Origin: Maricaulis sp947259345
Lineage (GTDB): Bacteria > Pseudomonadota > Alphaproteobacteria > Caulobacterales > Maricaulaceae
NCBI GenBank assembly: GCA_965217205.1
Contig: OZ244254.1
Location: 2,356,001 to 2,420,000 of the forward strand
Reading direction: 5' to 3'
Length of the DNA: 64,000 bases
A program made the position numbers and the translations under genes. Under the pieces are notes generated by a model that had not been told where the DNA came from, searched no databases, and worked only from the letters and a program-made list of their open reading frames with translations. How positions within the stretch are numbered: position 1 is the first letter of the stretch; every line of letters starts with the position of its first letter. This document shows, one piece after another, positions 51,799 through 60,056 of the stretch.

Positions 51799-51927
51799 AT
51801 GTCGACGCGAAAATTCGGCCGCCGCAAATTTCCCGCTTTACACACCCGAAAATTGACTTTAATCGCGCTCTTCCCGGCGGAGGTGACGATGCCGGATTGG
51901 GTTAACAACGAGCAGGGGGTCACGTGA
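51799..51927 (+). CDS. Candidate leader peptide upstream of ornithine decarboxylase
   Basis: A 42-codon frame whose ATG has GGAGG five bases upstream. A second in-frame ATG at 51889 also has GGAGG five bases upstream and would give MPDWVNNEQGVT. The stop TGA ends one base before the TTG start of the decarboxylase. The encoded peptide is basic at the start (STRKFGRRKF...HTRKL). Two ideal ribosome sites on a reading frame that abuts a weak-start gene suggest translational coupling or ribosome-arrest control, comparable in concept to SpeFL of E. coli. Sequence similarity to SpeFL is not evident. Real expression is unproven. Confidence 0.5.
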   Translation: MSTRKFGRRKFPALHTRKLTLIALFPAEVTMPDWVNNEQGVT

Positions 51928-51928
51928 A

Positions 51929-53167
51929 TTGCACACGTACCATACTCCCCTGGACCTGGTCCGTTCGCGGCACGTAGAAAGTCCGGTCGTCTGTGTACGT
52001 CCGGACCGCGTTGCCGAAGCAGGACGCTGGTTCCAGGACAATTTCCCGGGCGAAGTCCTCTACGCCGTCAAAGCCAACCCGGCACCCTGGATACTCCAGG
52101 CGTTGCACAAGGCTGGCACGCGCTTCTTCGACGTCGCCTCGATCCCGGAAATCCAGCTTGTCGCCGAGCATTGCCCGGACAGCCGCATGGCTTTCCTGCA
52201 TCCGGTGAAGAGCCGCGAATCCATTCGCCGCGCCTATTATGAATTCGGCGTGCGGATCTTCGCGCTCGATTGCGAAGCCGAGCTGGCCAAGATCCTTGAG
52301 GAAACCAATCACGCCAGCGACATCACGCTGATCGTGCGGCTGGCCGTGTCCAATGACGGAGCCATGTTCTCGCTGGCCGGCAAATTCGGTGTGCCCGCCT
52401 ATGAGGCCGCCGAGCTGATCCGCAAGGTGCGTGCCCATGCCGAAGAGCTGGGTGTGAGCTTCCATGTCGGCAGCCAGTGCATGCAGCCCTCGGCCTATCG
52501 CTCGGCCATGCTGGAAGCCTCGCGCCTGATCGTGCAGGCGGGTGTCACCGTCGACATCGTCGATGTCGGCGGCGGCTTCCCCTCCATCTATCCGGGCATG
52601 ACCCCGCCGCACATGGACGACTACATCACCGCCATCGAAGACGCCTTCGAGGAGATGATGGTGCTCGAAAATGCCGATCTGTGGTGTGAACCGGGCCGGG
52701 CCCTGGTGGCCGAAGCCGAGTCCGTCCTGACTCGGGTCGAGCTGCGCAAGGGCGACGCCCTTTATCTCAATGACGGCGCCTATGGCCGCCTGTTCGACGC
52801 GGCGCACGCGAAATGGCCCTTCCCGGTCCGCTTGCATCGCCCGCGTGGGGAGATCGGCGAGCACACCGCCTCCTTCCGTTTTTTCGGTCCGACCTGTGAC
52901 AGCCTGGACGCCATTCCCGGCCCGTTCGAACTGCCGGCCGATATCCGCGAAGGCGATGTCATCGAGATCGGCATGCTCGGCGCCTATGGCACCGCCCTGG
53001 CCACCGACTTCAACGGTTTCGGCGCCATCGAACGCGTCGCGGTTGAGGATATGCCGTGGCCGTCTATGTTCGAAGCCCAACCCGACCTGGCCGAAGACGA
53101 CGAGGCCAAGGTCATCAACTTCGCGCGCGCCCGCCGTCGTCGGCCGCGCCTGCGCCGCCGCGCCTGA
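51929..53167 (+). CDS. odc: Ornithine decarboxylase (fold-type III PLP)
   Basis: 412 residues, cytoplasmic; converts ornithine to putrescine. PLP lysine K48 in YAVKANP, HVGSQC, the phosphate-binding VDVGGGFPSIYPG, the EPGRALV motif, and the trans-subunit cysteine in FFGPTCDSLD, which marks eukaryotic-type ODC and not DAP decarboxylase. There is a basic Arg-rich tail. The start is TTG, the only start in the frame after an upstream stop at 51884, with GGGGG nine bases before; translation is probably coupled to the preceding short frame. Some homologs also use lysine. The next gene, 43 bases on, is deoxyhypusine-synthase-like. Confidence 0.9.
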   Translation: MHTYHTPLDLVRSRHVESPVVCVRPDRVAEAGRWFQDNFPGEVLYAVKANPAPWILQALHKAGTRFFDVASIPEIQLVAEHCPDSRMAFLHPVKSRESIRRAYYEFGVRIFALDCEAELAKILEETNHASDITLIVRLAVSNDGAMFSLAGKFGVPAYEAAELIRKVRAHAEELGVSFHVGSQCMQPSAYRSAMLEASRLIVQAGVTVDIVDVGGGFPSIYPGMTPPHMDDYITAIEDAFEEMMVLENADLWCEPGRALVAEAESVLTRVELRKGDALYLNDGAYGRLFDAAHAKWPFPVRLHRPRGEIGEHTASFRFFGPTCDSLDAIPGPFELPADIREGDVIEIGMLGAYGTALATDFNGFGAIERVAVEDMPWPSMFEAQPDLAEDDEAKVINFARARRRRPRLRRRA

Positions 53168-53210
53168 CCAATTACGGCCTGGCTGATGCGCGAGGCCCGA
53201 GGAGCTACAC

Positions 53211-54257
53211 ATGAGCGAGAACTCAAACCGCAAGGCCGAGCTGCTTTCCAGCCCGGTTGAACATATCGACATCACCGCCTTTGACGGCCGTGCCATGATC
53301 GACGCCTGGGAGAAGATGTCCTTCACCTCGCGCGATGCCGCGCGCGCCGCGCGCATCCTGGAACAGGCTGTTGCCGATCCGGACTGCTCGGTCATCCTGA
53401 CCCTGGCCGGCTCCACGAGCGCCGGGGGTTGCATGCATGTCTGGCGTGACATGGTGCGCAACAACATGGTCGACGCCATCGTCTCGACCGGCGCCTCCAT
53501 CGTCGACATGGACTTCTTTGAAGCCCTCGGCTTCAAGCATTACCAGGCCCGCGAAATCCCCGACGACCGCGAGCTGCGCGATCTCTATATCGACCGCATC
53601 TACGACACCTATATCGACGAGGAAGAGCTGCAGGCCTGCGACGCCGCCACGCTGGAAATCGCCGATCTCCTGGAACCCGGTCCGCGCTCCTCGCGCTCCT
53701 ATATCAAGGCAATGGGCAAATGGCTGGCCGACGGCAATGCCAAGAAGGAAGGCTCGCTGGTACAGGAATGCTATGAGCAGGGCGTGCCGATCTTCTGCCC
53801 GGCCTTTTCCGACTGTTCCGCCGGCTTCGGTCTCGTCAAGCACCAGGTCGAGCGGATGAAGGCCAACAAGCCCTATCTCTCGATCGACAGCGTCGCCGAT
53901 TTCCGCGAGCTCACCGACATCAAGATCAAGGCCGGCAAGACGGGCCTCTTCATGGTCGGTGGCGGCGTGCCGAAAAACTTCGCCCAGGACACGGTCGTCT
54001 GCGCCGAAATCCTCGGCGTTGAAGTCCCGATGCACGCCTATGCCGTCCAGATCACAGTCGCCGACGTCCGCGACGGCGCCTGCTCCTCCTCCACCCTCAA
54101 GGAAGCCTGCTCCTGGGGCAAGGTCGACGTGGCCCTGGAACAGATGGTCTTCGCCGAAGCGAGCACGGTGGCGCCGGTGATTGCGTCGGACGTCTATCAC
54201 CGGAGAGATTGGGAAAAGCGTCCCCGGCATCGGTATGGGGACATGTTCCAAGATTAA
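53211..54257 (+). CDS. Deoxyhypusine synthase-like protein (possible homospermidine synthase)
   Basis: 348 residues. The NAD-dependent deoxyhypusine synthase fold is evident: TLAGSTSAGG, VDAIVSTGASIVDMDF, KPYLSIDSVADF, FMVGGGVPKNFAQ and the catalytic lysine K304 in CSWGKVDV. Bacteria lack eIF5A, so these proteins are thought to transfer an aminobutyl group to putrescine or a related amine, giving homospermidine; the exact product here is unknown. GAGGAG precedes the ATG. Placement right after ornithine decarboxylase supports a polyamine role: putrescine made by the first enzyme would be the substrate of the second. Confidence 0.82.
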   Translation: MSENSNRKAELLSSPVEHIDITAFDGRAMIDAWEKMSFTSRDAARAARILEQAVADPDCSVILTLAGSTSAGGCMHVWRDMVRNNMVDAIVSTGASIVDMDFFEALGFKHYQAREIPDDRELRDLYIDRIYDTYIDEEELQACDAATLEIADLLEPGPRSSRSYIKAMGKWLADGNAKKEGSLVQECYEQGVPIFCPAFSDCSAGFGLVKHQVERMKANKPYLSIDSVADFRELTDIKIKAGKTGLFMVGGGVPKNFAQDTVVCAEILGVEVPMHAYAVQITVADVRDGACSSSTLKEACSWGKVDVALEQMVFAEASTVAPVIASDVYHRRDWEKRPRHRYGDMFQD

Positions 54258-54282
54258 GCGCTTGGTTCTGCGTCAAAGAAAA

Positions 54283-54306
54283 AGCCCTGGCGGTGACGCC
54301 GGGGCT
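54283..54306 (+). terminator. Terminator of the odc-DHS operon
   Basis: A 10-bp stem AGCCCTGGCG/CGCCGGGGCT (one mismatch) with GTGA loop is followed by eight T. It lies 26 bases after the stop. Confidence 0.92.
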
Positions 54307-54335
54307 TTTTTTTGTGCTCGCACGAGTTTCCTGTT

Positions 54336-54466
54336 GTCATCCCGGGCGAATGGCCCGCGAAAGCGGGCCGCAGACCCGGGACCCACACGCCCGGTGCGGC
54401 AAGCCTTCGCGACAATAGGTCCCGGATCTCCGCCCGGCTCGAGGCCGGGCCTGCGTCCGGGATGAC
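54336..54466. repeat. Palindromic intergenic element 1, GTCATCCC...GGGATGAC type
   Basis: Ends GTCATCCCGG and CCGGGATGAC are perfect inverted repeats. Inside are paired GGGACC and GGTCCC segments and sub-hairpins (GGCCCGC-GAAA-GCGGGCC and GCCCGGCTCGAGGCCGGGC). Confidence 0.82.
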
Positions 54467-54563
54467 AAGCTTGGTGCAGGTATTGAAGCGCACCGCCGGC
54501 GCCCTCTCGGCAAAGGATTGAGGGAGTGGTACGCGCCGGGAGGCGCCTTCCTTCCAATACCCC

Positions 54564-54672
54564 ACTCCATTTTTCCCGGACGTGCGTCAGCACGATCCGG
54601 GACCGACGGGAGACTCAGCGCCTGAAGGCTCGCTCCGTGGGTCCCGGGTCTTCGCCCGGGAAAAATGGGGTG
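54564..54672. repeat. Palindromic intergenic element 2
   Basis: CACTCCATTTTTCCCGG pairs with CCGGGAAAAATGGGGTG with one mismatch; inner GATCCGGGACC and GGGTCCCGGGTC segments pair as in element 1. Same family with divergent ends. Confidence 0.75.
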
Positions 54673-54751
54673 TGAGTTTGGCGAGGCAAGGCCGACGTGG
54701 TGCTTCTCCCCGAACGGGGAGAGGCAGGTTATCCCCCACACCTCACCACCC

Positions 54752-54863
54752 ACACCGTCATCCTGACGAAAGTCAGGACCCAGTCTCGCAAGCTCGATTT
54801 CGCCAAACATGGCAATAGCTTGCGTCGCACGCTGGGTCCCGGCTTTCGCCGGGATGACGGTGT
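54752..54863. repeat. Palindromic intergenic element 3
   Basis: ACACCGTCATCC pairs perfectly with GGATGACGGTGT; inner GGACCCAG and CTGGGTCC pair, and each half has a GAAAG-loop mini-hairpin (TGACGAAAGTCA and CGGCTTTCGCCG). Same family. Confidence 0.82.
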
Positions 54864-55256
54864 TTGAAGCGGAAAATCCACAAAACTTATCCGCCCCCCA
54901 TCACACCTAGCCCATAATCCCCCTGTCCCGCGTCACTCGAGGCCCGGATTGGTGATCCGGGGGCGTTGGGAGGACGGAGCTCGTCCGGTTGCCTGGAATC
55001 ACCGCCAGACCAACCCGGCGTGGCCATCGGCAGGACGGCGGCACAAAGCTCGACCGTTTGTTCCTGTCGGTTTCGAGACGGGGCCGGTAACGGCCCTGAG
55101 TAAATCTCCGTGTGCGGGGTGCCCGATCACACAAGACAGATTGCCAAACCGGCATCGGCCGGGACCCCGCACGCCTCATATCGCCAGGTGGCAACACCGT
55201 GGCGCGGGCAAATCTGCCCGGTTTCACCACTCACTCCGATCAAGAAAGGAAAGCCC

Positions 55257-55775
55257 ATGTCACGTCGCCTCCCCGTCCGCCATCGCCGAAGCCTCGGCTC
55301 TCACCGTCGCGCGGCGATATTCCAGGCACGGCCGGATAGGGAGGCCCCTGACGGGCGGATGACGGGACGTCATTGCCTGGGCGCCGCCGCGCTGGCGCTC
55401 AATACAGGTGATGACCGGGCAGCGGAAAGACTGCTGGAGCTGGCCAGGGGTTTCATCGCCCAGGCCCGGGCCGAAGTGGCGCTGGCCCGCGAAGAGATAC
55501 GCCTGACCGCCGAGACCCGGATCGCCCGGCGCGACGCGAAGATGGAGTGGTACAAGGCCGTCGGCGCCAGCGTCGAGGAGGTCGAGTTCGACCTTCAGGT
55601 CGAAAAGGACGCCGAACGCATCCGCCGCGCCCGACAGGCCGGCGTCCCAGTGCCCGAACCGCGCTGGGAGACAAGCTGGGAGCTGGTCGAGGGCCGGCGT
55701 GAGGGCGAGACGATCACCCCCGGCTGGCATGACTCCCCCTACTCCGCCTCCACCACACACAGCCAGCGGCTCTGA
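55257..55775 (+). CDS. Hypothetical protein with charged helical region
   Basis: 172 residues, not recognised. A very basic first 35 residues precede a long amphipathic, probably coiled-coil segment (RAAERLLELARGFIAQARAE, then VALAREEIRLTAETRIARRD). AAAGGAAA precedes the ATG at good spacing, which supports a real gene. The 3' end overlaps the convergent OppA-type gene by 37 bases. No signal peptide or enzyme motif is seen. Confidence 0.5.
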   Translation: MSRRLPVRHRRSLGSHRRAAIFQARPDREAPDGRMTGRHCLGAAALALNTGDDRAAERLLELARGFIAQARAEVALAREEIRLTAETRIARRDAKMEWYKAVGASVEEVEFDLQVEKDAERIRRARQAGVPVPEPRWETSWELVEGRREGETITPGWHDSPYSASTTHSQRL

Positions 55776-57352
55776 TTGATGCCGGCCGGATTGGTCACCC
55801 AGCCGGTGACACGCGGCGAGACGAGACGGCGGGTCGCCTCAAAGAAAATCGGCGTGGTGGGGTGCGCGTCGAGCATGAGCTGTTCGGCTTCGCCGAAGAG
55901 GGCTGCCCGCCGCGCCGGATCGACCGTGTGCAGGGCTTGCTCGGTGAGCGCGTCATAGGCCGGGTCATCCCAGCCGGTATAATTGATCTCCCCGGCCCGG
56001 CTCTCCCATTGCAGGAGGATGCCATAGGGGTCGAGGAAGTCGGGTACCCAGGCCGTCGTTCCCGCCTGGTAGTCGCCGACCCGCATGGCGGCGTAATGGA
56101 TCTGACTGTCGCGCGAGGACACGTCGGCCTCGACCCAGGGGGCGATCAGGCGCCAGTCCTGCTGCACGACCGGCGCGATACGCGGCCAACCGGCAGCGGG
56201 CTGATAGTAGAGGGTGAAGCGGAAGGGGTTATCCGGCCCGAAACCGGCTGCCTCGAGCAAGGCACGGGCCTCGGCGCGGCGGGTCTCCATATCGGTATCG
56301 GCATAGTCCAGACCGACCTGCTCGGCCCGACCGGGAATGCCCTCGGGCACTTCGCGCCAGGCCGGGACATCATCGCCGCCGAGAATGTCATTGGCGATAA
56401 AGCGACGATCAATCGCCATGGAGAGCGCGCGTCGCACGCGGACATCGTCGAAGGGCGGCGACTGGGTGTTGAAGTCGATGCCGCGACTATAGAGGCCGGG
56501 CACAGTCTGGACGATTTCGGGTGCCCGCTCGCGCAGGAAATCGGTATTGGCGGCCGAGAATTCGACATTGAGATCGAGCTCGCCGCCGCGCACCCGCCGC
56601 TCGGCCGCGGCGGTGTCGATCGTGGGGTAGAAATAGACATCATCCAGGCAGACCCGGTCGGCGGCGTAGTAGGTCTCGCTGGCACTGAGATGGATGTAAT
56701 TGCCGGTACGCCAGCTCTCCAGGGTAAAGGGACCGCTGGTGACGATATTCTCGGCGCGGACCCAGGCATTGCCATGCTCGGCGATGACATGGCGCGGCAT
56801 GGGCTGGCCCCAATACATCAGGATGGAGGGCAGATAGGGCGCCGGATATTCCAGCGAGATCTCGACCGTCGCATCATCGATTGCCACGGCGCCGAGCTCG
56901 GAGGTCGCCATCTCGCCGGCATAGATCGCCTCGGCATTGGCGATCGGGAAGAGCGGCGCGGCATACTGGTTGCCGGTCGCCGGATCGAGCGTGCGGCGCA
57001 GGCCGAAGACAACATCATCCGCCGTGATGGGCAGACCGTCCGACCACAGGGCGGGGCGCAGGGTGAAGGTCCAGACCAGCCCGTCAGCCGAGATTTCGAC
57101 ATGGCTGGCCAGACCTTCGACCGGCATACCGTCCGGGCCCGCCTCATACAGGCCGACAAACATGTCCGAGACGATGGTGCGCTCGTCCATGATCACGGCG
57201 ATGGCCGGATCCAGGCTGCCCGGCTCAAGCCGGTTGCCCCGGTGCAGCACCCTGCCCTCATCGAGGGCTTCGCCGCAGGCGGCCAGCCCGGCTGCGAGGC
57301 CGAGCATGCACACCAGCGTGGTCAGACGCGACAGTCCGGCAAGTCTGATCAT
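55739..57352 (-). CDS. oppA: Oligopeptide ABC transporter substrate-binding lipoprotein (OppA/SBP_bac_5 family)
   Basis: 537 residues. The lipoprotein signal ends LAAGLAAC (C26). The SBP family 5 core follows: RLEPGSLDPAIAVIMDE, WTFTLRPALWSDGLPITADDVVFGLRR, and the later DVRVRRALSMAIDRRFI block. It binds peptides or similar ligands in the periplasm. The genes for the permease and ATPase are not adjacent, so it is an orphan component here. The start chosen lies directly before the signal sequence. Confidence 0.88.
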   Translation of the reverse strand: MIRLAGLSRLTTLVCMLGLAAGLAACGEALDEGRVLHRGNRLEPGSLDPAIAVIMDERTIVSDMFVGLYEAGPDGMPVEGLASHVEISADGLVWTFTLRPALWSDGLPITADDVVFGLRRTLDPATGNQYAAPLFPIANAEAIYAGEMATSELGAVAIDDATVEISLEYPAPYLPSILMYWGQPMPRHVIAEHGNAWVRAENIVTSGPFTLESWRTGNYIHLSASETYYAADRVCLDDVYFYPTIDTAAAERRVRGGELDLNVEFSAANTDFLRERAPEIVQTVPGLYSRGIDFNTQSPPFDDVRVRRALSMAIDRRFIANDILGGDDVPAWREVPEGIPGRAEQVGLDYADTDMETRRAEARALLEAAGFGPDNPFRFTLYYQPAAGWPRIAPVVQQDWRLIAPWVEADVSSRDSQIHYAAMRVGDYQAGTTAWVPDFLDPYGILLQWESRAGEINYTGWDDPAYDALTEQALHTVDPARRAALFGEAEQLMLDAHPTTPIFFEATRRLVSPRVTGWVTNPAGINQSRWLCVVEAE

Positions 57353-57527
57353 GAGTTTTTCCCTGTTTGCGCGAGCGTGGACCGCGCCCCGTGTCGCAGC
57401 AAGGGAATTCGCGTCGGGCGGACCGGTTTGCTTAATTGCATACCTATCCTGCCTGGCCATGCGCAAGAAAAACCGTGACCTCGCCGCCTGTCCCAGTTAT
57501 GCGGGCCATGCAAACAGGACTGTCGCA

Positions 57528-58175
57528 ATGCTCGAGATTTTCACCTCCGCCCTCGTCACGTTTTTCGTGGCCATCGACCCGCCCGGCGTCGCGCCGATTT
57601 TCGCGTCGCTGACCAATGGCGCGCCGAAAGCGCACAAGCGGGCCATGGCGATCAAGTCCGTGGTGATTGCGTCCGGCGTCCTGCTGGGCTTCGCGCTGGC
57701 GGGCGGCTGGCTGCTCGAGGCCATGCATATCAGCCTCGACGCCTTCCGCATTGCCGGCGGCGTCCTGCTCTTCCTGATGGCGCTGGAAATGATTTTCGAA
57801 AAGCGTACCGAGCGCCGCGAAGAGCGGGCCGAAGGCATTATCGAGGAGCATGACGAGCATCCGGAACGCTGGGACGATATCTCGGTCTTCCCGATGGCCA
57901 TCCCGATGCTGGCCGGTCCCGGCGCCATTGCCACGGTCATGCTTTACATGTCCGACGCCGGCGGCTGGATGGAAAAGGGCGTCGTGCTGGGCTCGGCCGG
58001 TGTGATCCTGGTCATCTGCCTGATCACCTTCCTGGCCATCGGCCCGGTGATGCGGGTGATCGGCGACTCCATGGCCGCCATGATCACCCGGATCCTCGGC
58101 GTCATCCTTGCCGCCCTCGCCGCCCAATTCATCATCGACGGCATACTGGGCGCCCTGGTCAACGCGCACGTCTGA
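57528..58175 (+). CDS. marC: MarC-family (UPF0056) inner-membrane protein
   Basis: 215 residues, six transmembrane helices. FFVAIDPPGVAPIFASLT near the start and FPMAIPMLAGPGAIATVML in the second half are the two internal MarC repeats with their conserved proline-rich turns. An acidic loop (ERREERAEGIIEEHDEH) separates the halves. Function of the family is unresolved; the old multidrug-resistance role was withdrawn. The frame opens far upstream inside the opposite-strand oppA, but MLEIFTSAL is the natural start. Confidence 0.92.
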   Translation: MLEIFTSALVTFFVAIDPPGVAPIFASLTNGAPKAHKRAMAIKSVVIASGVLLGFALAGGWLLEAMHISLDAFRIAGGVLLFLMALEMIFEKRTERREERAEGIIEEHDEHPERWDDISVFPMAIPMLAGPGAIATVMLYMSDAGGWMEKGVVLGSAGVILVICLITFLAIGPVMRVIGDSMAAMITRILGVILAALAAQFIIDGILGALVNAHV

Positions 58176-58178
58176 CGC

Positions 58179-58772
58179 TTAGTCGGCGAGCCGGGTCAGC
58201 GTCATCGACAGGCTGGGAAAACAGTCGCCTTGAGGCGGGCAGTACTCGCCCGTCTCGGTCCAGGTCTGGTCATCGATCACGGCCGTGAACACCATGCGCC
58301 CCTGGGCACCCAGCGGAATCTCCCAGACATAGCCGGTCTCGGTAATGGTCATCTCATAAGCCTCGGGACCGCCGCGCGCCGTGGCCGCGAACATCTCATA
58401 GCCGCTGGCCTCCAGGCTCACGACACCACCGGCATCATGGACCAGTCGCCCGTCGCGGCCGGCCCCGGCCGGGGCATAGCCCATACCGCGGATCATCACC
58501 GCATTGCCGGCCCCGACACTTTCGACACGCTCGAAAATGTCGAAGGTCTCGCGGCTACCATCGGGCATCATGGACCAGCCCGTGCCCTCCCAGCTGCCGA
58601 TCATGCTGGCCAGGGCGTCTCCCGGCGTTTGTGTCGGCGGCGCTTCCTGCGCCAGAGCCGGAGCGGCCAGGCTGAGGGCCACCGCCAAACCGACAGCGCC
58701 GATACGGACGGCGAATGCGGGCTTGGAATTGGGGGCAGACCGGGTACGGGATTGGATGTAAGTGGCAGGCAT
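58179..58772 (-). CDS. Secreted protein of unknown function (DUF1579-like/lipocalin-like)
   Basis: 197 residues. A signal peptide after a basic lead (VRIGAVGLAVALSLAAPALAQ) is followed by a small beta-rich domain with MIGSWEGTGWSMMPDGSRETF, a pattern seen in DUF1579 and related beta-barrel proteins (GxWxGxG...). Two cysteines (EYCPPQGDCFP) near the end probably form a disulfide. Converges with marC with only three bases between the stops. Confidence 0.65.
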   Translation of the reverse strand: MPATYIQSRTRSAPNSKPAFAVRIGAVGLAVALSLAAPALAQEAPPTQTPGDALASMIGSWEGTGWSMMPDGSRETFDIFERVESVGAGNAVMIRGMGYAPAGAGRDGRLVHDAGGVVSLEASGYEMFAATARGGPEAYEMTITETGYVWEIPLGAQGRMVFTAVIDDQTWTETGEYCPPQGDCFPSLSMTLTRLAD

Positions 58773-58995
58773 GTCGTTCTCCTTCGATTGATGCCGCTTA
58801 CTTTACAACACAAAGTTCTTTTCGCGAGCGGGATTCGAAGCGTGGGAGTCCACCCCGCTGTCATCCCGACCGGCCCGCACCGGCCCGGCCCGCTGACGAG
58901 CGCGAGGACGGAAACCAAGTGTTAGCCCAATTCTGCCATGCTCAGGCCATAGAGGGGTCGATGATAACGACCATGCGGGGGTGATGGAGGAATGC

Positions 58996-59217
58996 ATGGG
59001 CTACAGCCTTGCCATGCTGCTCACCGCAGCGACCGTATCCGCCGGCGGATTGACGGCATCCGCTTTCAGCCTGACCCAGGGTCAGACAGACCAGGCCATC
59101 GCTTTTGGATGGCCGGCCATTGCCGTCGCTTTTGTGATCGTCATGCTCTTGCCGACCGGACGTCGCCGCGCTGCCGGGCGCGACCCGGGCAATCAGGACG
59201 AGCGCGTCGAGAAATAG
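58996..59217 (+). CDS. Small membrane protein
   Basis: 73 residues. Two hydrophobic segments (about 3-24 and 33-52) with a short basic tail. GGAGGA five bases before the ATG argues for a real gene. The end overlaps the convergent aguB by 25 bases. No family recognised. Confidence 0.5.
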   Translation: MGYSLAMLLTAATVSAGGLTASAFSLTQGQTDQAIAFGWPAIAVAFVIVMLLPTGRRRAAGRDPGNQDERVEK

Positions 59218-60056
59218 GGCTCGTAGAGGTCCGGACGACGATCACGGAAGAAGCCCCAGGCAGCGCGATGCCGCTGCAGGAAATCCAGATCGAACGTGCC
59301 AGAGACGATGCCGGCGTCTGAGCGCCCGAGCTCGGAGACCTTCTCGCCGGTATGACTGGTGACGAAGGATGAGCCGTAGAAGACCTGCCCCTCCTCATCG
59401 CCAATCCGGTTGGCCGCGACCACCGGGATCACATTCGACACGGCATGGCCCTGCATGGCGCGCTGCCAGCGCTCTGCCGTATCGAGACTGTCATCATGCG
59501 GCTCGGATCCGATGGCGGTCGGATAAAGCAGGACTTCGGCGCCCATCAGGGTCATCGCCCGGGCCGCTTCCGGGAACCATTGATCCCAGCAAATCCCGAC
59601 GCCGATCCGGCCGAATTTCGTGTCCCAGACCTTGAAACCCGTATTGCCCGGCCGGAAGTAGAATTTCTCCATATAGCCCGGCCCGTCGGGAATATGGCTC
59701 TTGCGATAGACGCCCAGCGCCGACCCGTCGGCATCCAGCATCACCAGCGAATTATAGTAGTGCGGCCCGTCGCGCTCATAGATCGAGACCGGGATCACCA
59801 CGCCCAGCTCGGCCGCCAGCGGCTGCAATGCCGTCACGCAGGGATGCTCCAGCGCCGGGTACGCCGTGGCGAAGAAGGCCTCGTCCTGGACCTTGCAGAA
59901 ATAGGGGCCCTGAAAAAGTTCCGGCGGCAGGATGACCTGGGCGCCCTGGCCGGCGGCCTCACGGATCAGCGCACTGACCGTGGCGATATTGGCATCCATA
60001 TCCGTGCCGAAGGCGGCCTGCAGACCGGCGGCGGTGAGCGTTCTTGCCATGGGCAT
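59193..60056 (-). CDS. aguB: N-carbamoylputrescine amidase
   Basis: 287 residues, nitrilase-superfamily enzyme that hydrolyses N-carbamoylputrescine to putrescine, CO2 and ammonia. The Glu-Lys-Cys triad is visible (counted from the inner MARTL start): E44 in LPPELFQG, K117 in YRKSHIPDGPGY, C154 in GICWDQWFPE. HIPDGPGYMEKFYF and the ANRIGDE block are characteristic of AguB and not of general nitrilases. The ATG shares one base with the stop of the upstream serine hydrolase and follows GGAGG; a second ATG two codons later (60050) is equally placed. Works with aguA two genes upstream. Confidence 0.92.
   Translation of the reverse strand: MPMARTLTAAGLQAAFGTDMDANIATVSALIREAAGQGAQVILPPELFQGPYFCKVQDEAFFATAYPALEHPCVTALQPLAAELGVVIPVSIYERDGPHYYNSLVMLDADGSALGVYRKSHIPDGPGYMEKFYFRPGNTGFKVWDTKFGRIGVGICWDQWFPEAARAMTLMGAEVLLYPTAIGSEPHDDSLDTAERWQRAMQGHAVSNVIPVVAANRIGDEEGQVFYGSSFVTSHTGEKVSELGRSDAGIVSGTFDLDFLQRHRAAWGFFRDRRPDLYEPYFSTRSS

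Larger units (their letters stand above)
51347..51928. other. Divergent intergenic region of the lipoprotein and ornithine decarboxylase genes
   Basis: About 580 bases. It holds the lipoprotein promoter with a weak Pho-like site and a small GTGGC/GCCAC hairpin (near 51561-51576). The right 130 bases form the decarboxylase leader with a short reading frame. Alphaproteobacterial ornithine decarboxylase genes are known to carry the structured 'speF' leader RNA; whether this region matches that motif needs a covariance search. Confidence 0.5.
54258..55256. other. 1-kb gene-poor region with terminator and three palindromic elements
   Basis: Apart from the odc operon terminator and three inverted-repeat elements (listed separately), the stretch 54864-55256 holds no recognisable gene or RNA. 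Open frames in it are shadows with atypical composition. The last part contains the ribosome site of the next gene. Confidence 0.65.

Noticed and set aside
51688..51927. 79-codon frame before ornithine decarboxylase as an ordinary gene
   Set aside because: Only the portion after the ATG at 51799 has a ribosome site; the upstream part lacks a plausible start. It was kept only as a short leader candidate.
54336..54863. CRISPR array
   Set aside because: The repeats are long palindromes with different lengths and no regularly spaced identical direct repeats or unique spacers; no cas genes are near.
54949..55362. 137-codon plus-strand frame in the gap after the palindromic elements
   Set aside because: Proline/arginine/histidine-rich composition without hydrophobic core, no ribosome site, and it runs into the better-supported gene starting at 55257 in another frame.
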